This document shows, in pieces, positions 39,520 to 49,513 of a stretch of DNA of 64,000 nucleotides. Source of the DNA: Mycolicibacter acidiphilus (GTDB lineage: Bacteria > Actinomycetota > Actinomycetes > Mycobacteriales > Mycobacteriaceae); NCBI RefSeq assembly GCF_018455725.1, contig NZ_JAHCLR010000003.1, positions 1-64,000 of the forward strand, written 5' to 3'. The notes under the pieces are model-generated. The model did no database searches. It had not been told where the DNA came from and saw only the letters and a program-made list of their open reading frames with translations. Both the position numbers and the translations under genes were made by a program. Each line of letters starts with the position of its first letter. Within the stretch, counting starts at the first letter, position 1.

Positions 39520-40677
39520 ATGACACTGAACGACCGAAGCACACCGGAGATGTCGCCCCTGGCGGTCGCCGCCGAAGCCGCCAGGAACAGCGAGACCAAC
39601 CCGGAAAAACGCGCCGCCCGAGCAGCCTTCGAGAAAGCCGTCGAGGACGCGATCGCCAGTGAGATGCCGACATCCGGCCCGCTCATCGACACTTTCGGCC
39701 GGGTCCACACCGACCTGCGGATCTCGCTGACCGACCGCTGCAACCTGCGTTGCACCTATTGCATGCCGGCCGAAGGCCTGGACTGGATCCCCAGCGAGCA
39801 CCTGCTCTCCGACGAGGAGCTGATCCGGCTGATGCGGATCGGCGTCACCAAGATGGGCATCACCGACATTCGGTTCACCGGCGGTGAACCGCTGCTGGCC
39901 CGCCAACTGGAGTCCACGGTCGCCGCGGCCGCGGCACTGGAGCCCCGCCCGGAGATCTCGCTGACCACCAACGGCCTGGGGCTGGCCCGACGGGCGGGTG
40001 CGCTGGTGGCCGCCGGCCTGGACCGCATCAACGTCTCACTGGACACCATCGACCGGGAGCATTTCGCCAAGATCACCCGGCGCGACCGGCTGCCCGACGT
40101 GCTCGACGGGCTCGAGGCGGTCAAGAAGGTCGGGATGGCCCCGATCAAGGTGAACTGCGTGCTGGCCCCCGAGATCAGCGGCGACGACGTGGTGAACCTG
40201 CTGCGGTTCTGCCTGGTGCACGGCTACCAGTTGCGGGTCATCGAGATGATGCCGTTGGACGCCGAGCGCAAATGGAAGCGCGACGCCGGGCTCAACGCCG
40301 AGCAGATGCTGGCGGTGCTGGAGAAGCAGTTCCGGCTGATCCCCGACCCGGAGCCGAGGGGGTCGTCACCGGCCGAACTGTGGGTGGTCGAGGAGACCGA
40401 GGACACCCCGGCCGGCAAGTTCGGCATCATCGCCTCGGTGTCGCGGCCGTTCTGCGGCACGTGCGACCGGACCCGGCTCACCGCGGACGGCAAGATCCGC
40501 AACTGCCTCTTCTCCCTGGAGGAGACGGACCTGATGGGGCTGATGCGCGACGGCGCCGACGACGACACGGTCGAGCAGGCGTGGCGGGCGGCGATGTGGG
40601 CGAAGAAGGCCGGGCACGGGATCAACAACCCGGACTTCATCCAGCCGGACCGCACGATGAGCGCGATCGGCGGCTGA
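39520..40677 (+). CDS. moaA: GTP 3',8-cyclase MoaA
   Basis: The 385-residue radical-SAM enzyme makes the first Moco intermediate. It has the N-terminal cluster CNLRCTYC, FTGGEPLLARQL, SLTTNGLGL, and the C-terminal cluster CGTCDRTRLTADGKIRNCLF with the GG tail (SAIGG) needed for activity. Relative to M. tuberculosis MoaA2 the N-terminus is about 25 residues longer, so ATG 39550 may be the real start. moaD lies 3 nt downstream. Confidence 0.95.
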   Translation: MTLNDRSTPEMSPLAVAAEAARNSETNPEKRAARAAFEKAVEDAIASEMPTSGPLIDTFGRVHTDLRISLTDRCNLRCTYCMPAEGLDWIPSEHLLSDEELIRLMRIGVTKMGITDIRFTGGEPLLARQLESTVAAAAALEPRPEISLTTNGLGLARRAGALVAAGLDRINVSLDTIDREHFAKITRRDRLPDVLDGLEAVKKVGMAPIKVNCVLAPEISGDDVVNLLRFCLVHGYQLRVIEMMPLDAERKWKRDAGLNAEQMLAVLEKQFRLIPDPEPRGSSPAELWVVEETEDTPAGKFGIIASVSRPFCGTCDRTRLTADGKIRNCLFSLEETDLMGLMRDGADDDTVEQAWRAAMWAKKAGHGINNPDFIQPDRTMSAIGG

Positions 40678-40680
40678 GCG

Positions 40681-40959
40681 ATGACCAACACCTCCGATGC
40701 GCTGACCGGGGTCGTGGTGACCGTCCGGTATTTCGCCGCGGCGTGCGCGGCCGCCGGCACCGATTCAGCGGCGCTCACCCTGCCCGCCGGCGCAACGGTG
40801 GCCGACCTGACGGCGGAACTGGCCGCAGGCAACCCGCGGTTGGCTGCGGTGCTGCCGCGTTGCTCCTATCTCTGCGACGGCGTCGCGGTGCGGGACCGGT
40901 CCACGGTGCTGCACCACGGCGAGACCGTCGACGTCCTGCCGCCGTTCGCCGGCGGGTAG
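40681..40959 (+). CDS. moaD: Molybdopterin synthase small subunit MoaD
   Basis: The 92-residue ubiquitin-like sulfur carrier ends in VLPPFAGG, the Gly-Gly tail that is thiocarboxylated and docks in MoaE. The opening VVVTVRYFAAACAAAG is typical of MoaD. It is 3 nt after moaA. Its stop codon (TAG, 40957-40959) lies inside the first copy of the 55-bp tandem repeat. Confidence 0.93.
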   Translation: MTNTSDALTGVVVTVRYFAAACAAAGTDSAALTLPAGATVADLTAELAAGNPRLAAVLPRCSYLCDGVAVRDRSTVLHHGETVDVLPPFAGG

Positions 40960-41216
40960 CGAGCCTCGACGAAGGAGAGGCGACGCCAGCCCGCCGCATC
41001 AGACCCGCGGGTAGCGAGCCTCGACGAAGGAGAGGCGACGCCAGCCCGCCGCATCAGACCCGCGGGTAGCGAGCCTCGACGAAGGAGAGGCGACGCCAGC
41101 CCGCCGCATCAGACCCGCGGGTAGCGAGCCTCGACGAAGGAGAGGCGACGCCAGCCCGCCGCATCAGACCCGCGGGTAGCGAGCCTCGACGACGGAGAGG
41201 CGACGCCGGCCCGCCG
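40954..41216 (+). repeat. 55-bp tandem repeat, four full copies plus a diverged fifth
   Basis: Four contiguous copies start at 40954, 41009, 41064 and 41119, and a partial, mutated one at 41174. The unit begins GGGTAGCGAGCCTCGACGAA and ends CATCAGACCCGC. The four copies appear identical. The array begins inside moaD's last codons and supplies its stop. Position at a gene end and unit size resemble MIRU-type mycobacterial minisatellites. There are no spacers, so it is not a CRISPR. Confidence 0.93.
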
Positions 41217-41408
41217 GGCCAAGCCCAGCGGATAACATGATTTATGTCACATAACGGTTTGGTCACGAGCTGACAACAGACCGATTGAGGGCGTTCTGAC
41301 CTGCGCATATGGTGACGCTTCCTGGGGATTCAACCAGCTTTCCCAGTGGAAACACCGTAATCGCGAAAGGGTGACGGGACGCGGCGAACCGGTTACCGTT
41401 CATCCCCG

Positions 41409-41438
41409 GGTGCCTCGACGCTTTTCGATCGAGACACC
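41409..41438 (+). other. Hairpin upstream of the riboswitch in the rpfA leader
   Basis: GGTGCCTCGA (41409-41418) and TCGAGACACC (41429-41438) pair at nine of ten positions with a 10-nt loop. It sits about 12 nt before the riboswitch and may be part of its 5' leader or of the promoter region. Confidence 0.45.
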
Positions 41439-41450
41439 TTTCCTCACTCG

Positions 41451-41643
41451 TAGCGCCTAGCTCCATCCGACGAGGCGGGGAAACACGACGAACACCATGG
41501 ATGGAGGCGGGGGACCCACCGGGTCCGCCGAGAGTGGACCTGGGACCGTGTACGGCCCCTTGGGGTGAAGCCGAGTCGCTGAGATGCGACACCGGCCGGG
41601 CAGCCTCTCCAGCCCGAACCCGACAGCTGACCTCGCAGGCGTA
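41451..41643 (+). promoter_or_regulatory. ydaO/yuaA (cyclic di-AMP) riboswitch upstream of rpfA
   Basis: The leader contains the conserved blocks of the ydaO aptamer in order: GCGGGGGACCCA (near 41507-41518), TTGGGGTGAAGCC (near 41560), GGGCAGCCTCTCCAGCCCGA (about 41599), and ACCCGACAGCTGACCTCGCA (about 41619), closed by AGGCG (41638-41641) pairing with CGCCT at 41455-41458. The aptamer ends about 22 nt before the rpfA ATG. It binds c-di-AMP and turns expression off in most members. Upstream of rpfA it is known in mycobacteria. Confidence 0.9.
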
Positions 41644-41647
41644 ATAG

Positions 41648-42562
<915 letters not shown>

Positions 42563-42571
42563 CGCGCAAAC

Positions 42572-42612
42572 CACGAAAAAGGGGACCGGTGCCACCGGTC
42601 CCCTTTTTCGTG
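42572..42612. terminator. Bidirectional terminator between rpfA and moaE
   Basis: CACGAAAAAGGGGACCGGTG (42572-42591) and its perfect complement (42593-42612) make a 20-bp stem with T5 and A5 runs in the arms. The stem forms on both strands and separates the convergent rpfA and moaE genes. Confidence 0.95.
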
Positions 42613-42633
42613 CGCGTTCTTCGTGCGCGGCGG

Positions 42634-43062
42634 TCAGGCCGAACCCACCCACTCCTCGGTGTCGTCGGCGAAGAACTGGTGCTTCCAGACCGGCAGCCGC
42701 GCCTTGATCGTGTCGACCAGGTACGCGCAGGTGGCGAACGCCTCCCGACGGTGATCCGCGGCCACCGCAGCCACCAGGGCGGCGTCGCCGATGTGCAACG
42801 TGCCGATGCGGTGGCTGGCGGCCAGTGCGCGGATGCCGGTGGACTGCTCGGCGACCTCGGCGAGCACCTCGGCCATCACCTGCTCGGCCGTCGGGTGCGC
42901 GGAGTACTCCAACCGGGTCACCGAACGGCCGTGGTCGTGGTCGCGGATCATTCCGACGAAGCCGACGACGGCGCCGGCGGCCTGATGCCCCACCAGCGCT
43001 TCGTGTTCGACCAGCAGGATCGGCTGCTCGGTGACGGCCGCCCGCAGCACCTGTGCGCTCAC
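42634..43062 (-). CDS. moaE: Molybdopterin synthase large subunit MoaE
   Basis: The 142-residue product has [47 protein letters not shown], and the active-site Lys of [24 protein letters not shown]. It joins MoaD to convert precursor Z to molybdopterin. Its ATG overlaps the mog stop by 4 nt. It is the last gene of the moaC-mog-moaE operon. Confidence 0.94.
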   Translation of the reverse strand: MSAQVLRAAVTEQPILLVEHEALVGHQAAGAVVGFVGMIRDHDHGRSVTRLEYSAHPTAEQVMAEVLAEVAEQSTGIRALAASHRIGTLHIGDAALVAAVAADHRREAFATCAYLVDTIKARLPVWKHQFFADDTEEWVGSA

Positions 43063-43538
43063 GCGTGGTCTCCGCCGCGCAGTTGATCCAGGGCGTGGTC
43101 CAGCACATCGGCGAGGACCCCGAGTCCGTCGCGCACGCCGCCGGACGAGCCGGGCAGGTTGACGACCAGCGTCCGGCCGGCCACCCCGCAGACCCCACGG
43201 GACAGCACCGACGTCGGCACCTTCGGCAACCCGGAACGACGGATCGCGTCGGCCAGGCCGGGCACCTCGTAGTCCAGCACGGTCGCGGTCTGCGCCGGGG
43301 TGTCGTCGGTCGGCGAGATCCCGGTGCCGCCGGACGTGATGATCAGGTCGACTGCGGCGGCCACCGCGTCGCGCAGCGCCGCGCCGACCGGTTCGCCGTC
43401 CGGGACCACCTCGGGGACCACCGGCGCGAACCCGCGCTCGGCCAGCCAGTCGGCGATGATCGGCCCGGTGCGGTCGGTGTACACCCCGGCCGACGCCCGG
43501 GTGGACGCGATGATGATGCGGGCGGTGCGGGTGGTCAT
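43059..43538 (-). CDS. mog: Molybdopterin adenylyltransferase-like Mog
   Basis: The 159-residue MoaB/Mog-fold protein has [13 protein letters not shown], the molybdopterin-binding motif, and [13 protein letters not shown] near the end. It activates molybdopterin by adenylation or inserts metal. It overlaps moaC (43535) and moaE by 4 nt each, so the three are coupled. Confidence 0.92.
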   Translation of the reverse strand: MTTRTARIIIASTRASAGVYTDRTGPIIADWLAERGFAPVVPEVVPDGEPVGAALRDAVAAAVDLIITSGGTGISPTDDTPAQTATVLDYEVPGLADAIRRSGLPKVPTSVLSRGVCGVAGRTLVVNLPGSSGGVRDGLGVLADVLDHALDQLRGGDHA

Positions 43539-44023
43539 GAACGCTCCCAGGCTCCGGTGCGGCCGCCGTCCTTGCTCAGCACCCGGATGTCGTCGATGAC
43601 CGCGGCACGGTCCACGGCCTTGATCATGTCGTAGAGGGTCAGCGCCGTGACGCTGACGGCCGTCAGCGCCTCCATCTCCACCCCGGTGCGGTCGGTGGTG
43701 CGCACGGACGCGGTGATGTCGATCTGCTCCGCGCCGATCTCGAAGTCGACGTCGACCCCGGTGAGCGCCAGCTGATGGCAGAGCGGGATCAGGTCGCTGG
43801 TGTGCTTGGCTGCCATGATGCCGGCCACCCGCGCGGTGGCCAGCGCGTCGCCCTTGGGCAGCCCGCCGGCCGAGATCAGCTGCACCACCTGCGCCGTCGT
43901 CCGCAGCACGCCTCCGGCGACGGCGATGCGCTTGGTGGTCGCCTTGGCGCTGACGTCGACCATATGGGCCGCGCCGCGCTCATCCAGGTGGGAGAGCGGC
44001 CCGGCTCCGGACACGGCCGCCAC
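43535..44023 (-). CDS. moaC: Cyclic pyranopterin monophosphate synthase MoaC
   Basis: The 162-residue product has [47 protein letters not shown] and [21 protein letters not shown]-like motifs ([21 protein letters not shown] in two pieces), the MoaC signatures. It converts the MoaA product to cyclic pyranopterin monophosphate. The GTG start (44021-44023) directly follows the TAG of the small upstream gene. Confidence 0.94.
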   Translation of the reverse strand: MAAVSGAGPLSHLDERGAAHMVDVSAKATTKRIAVAGGVLRTTAQVVQLISAGGLPKGDALATARVAGIMAAKHTSDLIPLCHQLALTGVDVDFEIGAEQIDITASVRTTDRTGVEMEALTAVSVTALTLYDMIKAVDRAAVIDDIRVLSKDGGRTGAWERS

Positions 44024-44215
44024 CTACTTGTTGACGACGGTGACCGGATGCACGTACGGCAGGTCTTCGGCGGGCAGCGGGAACACGACATCGCCGAACG
44101 GCGACAGCGCTCCGGCCCGGTCGGTGCGCAACTCGCTCACCGCGGGTTCGCCGTGCTCGGTGCTCGGCCAGCCGTTGTCGACGTAGTGGTTCTTGTCATC
44201 CATTTTTGCAGCCAC
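44024..44215 (-). CDS. Small protein, Rv0863-like
   Basis: About 63 residues (or 59 from ATG 44203). Motifs are [18 protein letters not shown] and the end [12 protein letters not shown]. It matches the M. tuberculosis gene between moaC2 and Rv0862c in position and tail. It is the first gene of the leftward Moco operon and abuts moaC. Function is unknown. Confidence 0.75.
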   Translation of the reverse strand: MAAKMDDKNHYVDNGWPSTEHGEPAVSELRTDRAGALSPFGDVVFPLPAEDLPYVHPVTVVNK

Positions 44216-44309
44216 GGTTCATATTCTGACAGGTCGGGATCGGCGACGCCCACTGGTTGGCCTGTGCACGCAAGTCCGGCCCGCGGCGGCTGATTTACGC
44301 TGGTCGTCG

Positions 44310-46598
44310 ATGAGCGAACACGCCCGCGTGCCGCTGGCGTCCTGGCTGGCCGAACTGCCCGACGAACGGCTGATCCGGCTGCTGGAACGGCGGCCTGACC
44401 TGGCCCAGCCGCCGCCCGGCAGCATTGCGGCGCTGGCTGCCCGCGCGCAGGCGCGCCAGTCTGTCCGGGCGGCCACCGACGAACTGGATTTCCTGCGGCT
44501 TGCGGTGCTCGACGCGCTGCTGGTGCTGCACGCCGACACCGGGTCGGTGCCGCTCACCGAGTTGCTCGTGCTGCTGGGTGAGCGGGCGCCGGCCGATGCG
44601 GTGCGGGCCGCGCTCGACGATCTGACCGAACGGGCGCTGTGCTGGAGCACCGCCGCGGCCGACGGCGAACTGCGGGTGGCCGCCGAGGCCGGCGCCGGCC
44701 TGCCGTGGCATCCGGGGCAGGTCACGGTGGAAGACGCCACGCTGGATGCCAGGGCGATCACCACGACCATTTCCGGGGCCATCGCCGAGTGCGACGAGCC
44801 GCAGCGCGACCTGCTGGAGAAGCTGCTCGCCGGTTCCCCGATCGGGCGCACCCGGGACGCCGCACCCGACGCACCGCCGAACCATCCGGTGCCCCGACTG
44901 CTGGCCGCCGGGCTGCTGCGGCGCGTCGACGACGAGACCGTCATCCTGCCGCGACTGGTGGGGCAGGTGCTGCGCGGCGAACAGCCCGGCCCGGTGCAGC
45001 TGACCACACCGGATCCGGTGGTTGCGCAGACCACCGCCGCCGACGCCGACAGTGCCGCGGCCGGCGCGGTGATCGACCTGCTCCGCGAACTCGACGTGCT
45101 GCTGGCGACGCTCGGTGACGCCCCGGTGGCCGAACTGCGCAGCGGCGGCCTGGGGGTGCGCGAGGTCAAGCGGCTGTCCAAATCCACGGGGATCGACGAA
45201 CCCCGGTTGGGGCTGCTGCTGGAGGTGGCGGCGGCGGCCCGGCTGATCGCCGCCGACTACCCGGATGCGGCCGAACTCGACGCCCACGACTGGGCCGACA
45301 CCGACGGGCCGTACTGGGCCCCGACGGTGGCCGCCGACCGGTTCGCCGAGAAGTCCACGGCTGAACGCTGGCAGCTGCTGGCCGTCACCTGGCTGGAGCT
45401 GCCGGCCCGGCCGGGCCTGATCGGCAGCCGCGGCCCGGACGGCAAACCCCGGGCGGCGCTGTCCACGCCGCTGTTCTCCACCGCCGCCCCCCTGGACCGC
45501 CGGCTGCTGCTGGCGATGCTGGCCGAACTGCCGGCGGGCGCCGGTGTCAGCGACGCGACCGCGTCGGCGGCGCTGATCTGGCGCCGGCCGCGGTGGGCGG
45601 TGCGGTTGCAGCCGGGCCCGGTCGCCGAACTGCTCACCGAGGCGCACGCGCTGGGGCTGGCCGGCCGCGGCGCGATCAGTTCGCCGGGCAGGACGCTGCT
45701 CACCGACCCCGACGCTGCCGCCGCGGTGATGGCGCGGGTGCTGCCCGAGCCGGTCGACCATTTCCTGGTGCAGGCCGACCTGACCGTGGTGGTGCCCGGC
45801 CCGCTGAAGCGCGAACTGGCCGAGGAGCTGGCGGTGGTGGCGGCCGTCGAATCGGCCGGGGCGGCGATGGTCTACCGGGTCTCCGAGCAGACGATCCGGC
45901 ACGCCCTGGACGTCGGCCGCACCGGCGCAGGGCTGCACACGTTCTTCACCAAGCACTCCAAAACCCCGGTGCCACAGGGGCTCAGCTACCTGATCGACGA
46001 CGTCGCCCGCCGGCACGGGCAGCTGCGGATCGGCATGGCCGCCTCCTTCGTGCGCTGTGAGGACCCGGGTCTGCTGGCCCAGGCGGTCGCGGCGCCGGCC
46101 GCGGAACGGCTCGGGCTGCGGGCGCTGGCGCCGACGGTGGCGGTGGCGCTGGCCCCGATCGCCGACGTGCTCGCGGCGCTGCGCGACGCCGGCTTCGCCC
46201 CCGCCGCCGAGGACGCCACCGGCACGATCGTCGACATCCGGCCGCGTGGCGTGCGGGTGCCCACCCCGGCGGAGCGCCGCGGCCCCCGGCCGGCCACCGG
46301 ACCGAGCGGCGACAGCCTGACCGCCCTGGTCCGGGTACTGCGCACGGTGACGTCGGCGCCGTTCGACAACATCCGGATGGAACCCGGCACCGCGCTGATC
46401 CTGTTGAAGCGTGCAGCGCTGGAACGGGCCACGGTGCTGATCGGCTACGTCGACACCGCCGGGGTGGCCACCCAGCGGGAGGTCTCCCCCGTCCTGGTGC
46501 GCGGCAGCCAGTTGGTGGCGTTCGATTCGACGTCCGGGCAGATGCGCGAGTTCGCGATCCACCGCATCACCTCGGTGGTGTCGGCGCCATCTGGATAA
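44310..46598 (+). CDS. Helicase-associated XPB/Ssl2-like protein, Rv0862c orthologue
   Basis: The 762-residue product has no Walker motifs. Several winged-helix-like regions (RSGGLGVREVKRLSKSTGID, about 290) precede a helicase-associated C-terminal domain with TFFTKHSKTPVPQGLSYLIDDVARRHG. The C-terminus ends with a WYL-like strand set (TVLIGYVDTAGVATQREVSP). It lies 9 nt upstream of ercc3 and is likely its functional partner. M. tuberculosis Rv0862c is of similar length (756). Confidence 0.87.
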   Translation: MSEHARVPLASWLAELPDERLIRLLERRPDLAQPPPGSIAALAARAQARQSVRAATDELDFLRLAVLDALLVLHADTGSVPLTELLVLLGERAPADAVRAALDDLTERALCWSTAAADGELRVAAEAGAGLPWHPGQVTVEDATLDARAITTTISGAIAECDEPQRDLLEKLLAGSPIGRTRDAAPDAPPNHPVPRLLAAGLLRRVDDETVILPRLVGQVLRGEQPGPVQLTTPDPVVAQTTAADADSAAAGAVIDLLRELDVLLATLGDAPVAELRSGGLGVREVKRLSKSTGIDEPRLGLLLEVAAAARLIAADYPDAAELDAHDWADTDGPYWAPTVAADRFAEKSTAERWQLLAVTWLELPARPGLIGSRGPDGKPRAALSTPLFSTAAPLDRRLLLAMLAELPAGAGVSDATASAALIWRRPRWAVRLQPGPVAELLTEAHALGLAGRGAISSPGRTLLTDPDAAAAVMARVLPEPVDHFLVQADLTVVVPGPLKRELAEELAVVAAVESAGAAMVYRVSEQTIRHALDVGRTGAGLHTFFTKHSKTPVPQGLSYLIDDVARRHGQLRIGMAASFVRCEDPGLLAQAVAAPAAERLGLRALAPTVAVALAPIADVLAALRDAGFAPAAEDATGTIVDIRPRGVRVPTPAERRGPRPATGPSGDSLTALVRVLRTVTSAPFDNIRMEPGTALILLKRAALERATVLIGYVDTAGVATQREVSPVLVRGSQLVAFDSTSGQMREFAIHRITSVVSAPSG

Positions 46599-46607
46599 TC
46601 GGTTGCT

Positions 46608-48257
46608 ATGACCGACGGGCCGCTGATCGTCCAATCCGACAAGACCGTGCTGCTCGAGGTCGATCATGAGCGGGCCGGGGCGGCGCGGCAGGCGATCGCG
46701 CCGTTCGCCGAGCTGGAACGCGCGCCTGAGCACGTGCACACCTATCGGATCACCCCGCTGGCGCTGTGGAACGCCCGCGCCGCCGGCCACGACGCCGAGC
46801 AGGTCGTCGATGCGCTGGTCAGCTTCTCCCGCTACGCGGTGCCGCAGCCGCTGCTGGTCGACATCGTCGACACGATGGCCCGCTACGGCCGGCTGCAGCT
46901 GGTCAAGCATCCCGCCCACGGGCTGTCGCTGGTCAGCCTGGACCGTGCGGTGCTGGAGGAGGTGCTGCGCAACAAGAAGATCGCCCCGATGCTCGGTGCC
47001 CGCATCGACGACGACACGGTGGTGGTGCATCCGAGCGAGCGCGGCCGGGTCAAGCAGCTGCTGCTCAAGATCGGCTGGCCCGCCGAGGACCTCGCCGGCT
47101 ATGTGGACGGCGAGGCGCACCCGATCTCGCTGACCCTGGACGGCTGGGAGCTGCGGGACTACCAGGAGATGGCCGCCGAATCGTTCTGGGCGGGCGGTTC
47201 CGGCGTGGTGGTGCTGCCGTGTGGGGCGGGCAAGACGATCGTCGGCGCGGCGGCGATGGCCAAGGCGCAGGCGACGACGCTGATCCTGGTCACCAACACC
47301 GTCGCCGGTCGGCAGTGGAAGCGCGAGCTGATCGCACGCACGTCGCTGACCGAGGACGAGATCGGCGAGTACTCCGGGGAACGCAAGGAGATCCGCCCGG
47401 TCACCATCGCCACCTACCAGGTGATCACCCGGCGCACCAAGGGCGAGTACCGCCACCTGGAGCTGTTCGACAGCCGCGACTGGGGGCTGATCGTCTACGA
47501 CGAGGTGCACCTGCTGCCGGCGCCGGTGTTCCGGATGACCGCCGACCTGCAGTCCCGCCGCCGGCTCGGCCTGACCGCCACCCTGATCCGGGAGGACGGC
47601 CGGGAAGGCGACGTGTTCAGCTTGATCGGGCCGAAACGCTATGACGCCCCGTGGAAGGACATCGAGGCGCAGGGCTGGATCGCGCCGGCCGAATGCATCG
47701 AGGTGCGGGTGACGATGACCGACGGCGAGCGGATGGCCTACGCGGTCGCCGAGCCGGAGGAGCGTTACAAGCTGTGCTCGACGGTGCACTCCAAGATCAG
47801 CGTGGTCCGCTCGATCCTGGACCGGCACCCCGGCGAGCAGACCCTGGTGATCGGCGCGTACCTGGATCAGTTGGAGGAGCTCGGCGAGAAGCTCGGCGCC
47901 CCGGTGATCCAGGGCTCCACCCGCACCGCTGAACGGGAGAAGCTGTTCGACGCGTTCCGCACTGGGGAGATCTCCACGCTGGTGGTGTCGAAGGTCGCCA
48001 ACTTCTCCATCGACCTGCCGGAGGCGTCGGTGGCCGTGCAGGTCTCCGGCACGTTCGGCTCCCGCCAGGAGGAGGCGCAGCGGCTGGGCCGACTGCTGCG
48101 GCCCAAGGCCGGCGGCGGCGGCGCGGTGTTCTACTCGGTGGTGGCCCGCGACAGCCTGGACGCCGAATACGCCGCGCACCGGCAGCGGTTCCTGGCCGAG
48201 CAGGGCTACGGCTATCTCATCAAGGACGCCGACGATCTGCTGGGTCCGGCGGTCTGA
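46608..48257 (+). CDS. ercc3: ERCC3/XPB-type DNA helicase
   Basis: The 549-residue SF2 helicase has an N-terminal damage-recognition-like domain (1-175), helicase motif I LPCGAGKTIVG, motif II VYDEVHLLPAP (DEVH), LTATLIREDGREGD (motif III region with RED) and the C-terminal QEEAQRLGRLLRPK. M. tuberculosis XPB (Rv0861c) is a 3'-5' helicase that acts in DNA repair. It shares an operon with the helicase-associated gene. Confidence 0.95.
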   Translation: MTDGPLIVQSDKTVLLEVDHERAGAARQAIAPFAELERAPEHVHTYRITPLALWNARAAGHDAEQVVDALVSFSRYAVPQPLLVDIVDTMARYGRLQLVKHPAHGLSLVSLDRAVLEEVLRNKKIAPMLGARIDDDTVVVHPSERGRVKQLLLKIGWPAEDLAGYVDGEAHPISLTLDGWELRDYQEMAAESFWAGGSGVVVLPCGAGKTIVGAAAMAKAQATTLILVTNTVAGRQWKRELIARTSLTEDEIGEYSGERKEIRPVTIATYQVITRRTKGEYRHLELFDSRDWGLIVYDEVHLLPAPVFRMTADLQSRRRLGLTATLIREDGREGDVFSLIGPKRYDAPWKDIEAQGWIAPAECIEVRVTMTDGERMAYAVAEPEERYKLCSTVHSKISVVRSILDRHPGEQTLVIGAYLDQLEELGEKLGAPVIQGSTRTAEREKLFDAFRTGEISTLVVSKVANFSIDLPEASVAVQVSGTFGSRQEEAQRLGRLLRPKAGGGGAVFYSVVARDSLDAEYAAHRQRFLAEQGYGYLIKDADDLLGPAV

Positions 48258-48406
48258 CCTGCTGTGGCGGCGGATGAACAGTCGATAACCACTGCACAAA
48301 AATCGAGTGGCTACTTTTGTACGCCCCCCGCTGGCGTTGTAGCCTGAACTTCTGTCGGCACCGTTGCCGCAGCGCACCGCCGTGACGTGAGCGAAGGGGG
48401 GTCCAG
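48258..48406 (+). promoter_or_regulatory. Spacer with probable promoter for the second diiron oxygenase
   Basis: This 149-bp spacer separates ercc3 and the diiron gene. TTGTAGCCT at 48337-48345 contains a -10-like TAGCCT. A purine-rich GAAGGGGGG site precedes the ATG. No terminator hairpin was seen. Confidence 0.35.
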
Positions 48407-49486
48407 ATGCTCACAACGCTGATTGATGTCGGCTGCGTGGCCGGGGCCGTCGCGCTCGTCGTCACCCTGCTCGCATTCATCGGATCGGTCCTGGTCAAGC
48501 GCTCGAAGCAGGCCCGGGAGATCGGCGACGACCCCGGTTACGTCGCGAGCCTGACGACGCTGTCGGAGGCGTCGGTGCGCCGGCACTTCGATCCCTACGC
48601 CGACATCGACTGGAACGCGCCGGAGTTGGCGGTGACGGCCGACGACCCGCGCTGGGTGCTGTCGGACTCCGATCCGCTCGGCCGCCACCCCTGGTATCGG
48701 GCACAGCCGCTGGACAAGCAGATCGAGATCGGGCTGTGGCGGCAGGCCAACATCGCCAAGGTCACCCTGCAGTTCGAGAGCATGCTGATCCGCGGCCTGA
48801 TCCACTACGCCTCCTGGGTCCCCAACGGCTCCCCCGAACACCGCTACTGCCTGCACGAATCGGTGGAGGAGTGCAACCACGTCCTGATGTTCCAGGAGCT
48901 GGTCAACCGGATCGGGGTCGACGTCCCGGGCATGCGGCGCTGGATGCGCTGGGTGTCGCCGCTGCTGGCGCTGTACGCGGGCCCGTTCCCGAACGTGTTC
49001 TTCTTCGGCGTGCTCGCCGGGGAGGTGCCGGTCGACGTCATCCAGACCAACGCGCTGCGGGAGCCCGGCCGGGTTCATCCGCTGGTGGAGAAGGTGATGG
49101 CGATCCACGTGGCCGAGGAGTCCCGCCACATCTCGTTCGCCGACTCCTACCTGCGCAAACGTGTGCCGGGAACGTGGCGGATCAACCGGTTCTGGATGTC
49201 GCTGTACGTCCCGGTCGTCTTCCGGATGCTGGCCGGCCAGGTGCTGGTTCCACCGCGCGGCGTCCAGGGCCGCTTCAGCGTGCCACGGTCGGTGCGCAAG
49301 ACGATGTTCGGTGGTGCCGACGCCTCCGCACGGACTACGCAGGCGATGTTCGCCGACGTCCGGATGCTCTGCCACGAGGTGGGCCTGATGAACCCCGCGG
49401 CACGCCTGGTGTGGCGGATGTGCCGCATCGACGGCCGTCGGGCACGCTACCGCAGTGAGCCGCAGCGCACGAACCAGCCTGCCTGA
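48407..49486 (+). CDS. AurF-like diiron oxygenase, second paralogue, membrane-anchored
   Basis: The 359-residue product has an N-terminal membrane helix (about residues 8-28), then the same helical diiron core as 28582-29610: FESMLIRGLIHYASW, HESVEECNHVLMFQE and HVAEESRHISFADSYL supply Glu/His ligands. The shared block KQIEIGLWRQANIAKVTLQ and the tail LVWRMCRIDGRRARYRSEPQ are close to the paralogue. The extra helix suggests action at the membrane. It has no reductase neighbour, unlike the first copy. Confidence 0.85.
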   Translation: MLTTLIDVGCVAGAVALVVTLLAFIGSVLVKRSKQAREIGDDPGYVASLTTLSEASVRRHFDPYADIDWNAPELAVTADDPRWVLSDSDPLGRHPWYRAQPLDKQIEIGLWRQANIAKVTLQFESMLIRGLIHYASWVPNGSPEHRYCLHESVEECNHVLMFQELVNRIGVDVPGMRRWMRWVSPLLALYAGPFPNVFFFGVLAGEVPVDVIQTNALREPGRVHPLVEKVMAIHVAEESRHISFADSYLRKRVPGTWRINRFWMSLYVPVVFRMLAGQVLVPPRGVQGRFSVPRSVRKTMFGGADASARTTQAMFADVRMLCHEVGLMNPAARLVWRMCRIDGRRARYRSEPQRTNQPA

Positions 49487-49513
49487 GGCGGTCAACGTCG
49501 CTAATCTCGGCTG

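Noticed and set aside
40954-41216. A CRISPR array
   Set aside because: The 55-bp units are contiguous with no spacers, so the array is a minisatellite.
44295-48377. A 1360-codon open frame on the minus strand
   Set aside because: It lies antisense to the helicase-associated gene and ercc3, is dominated by Arg/Gly/Gln/His and has no domain; it is a by-product of GC-rich codon bias.
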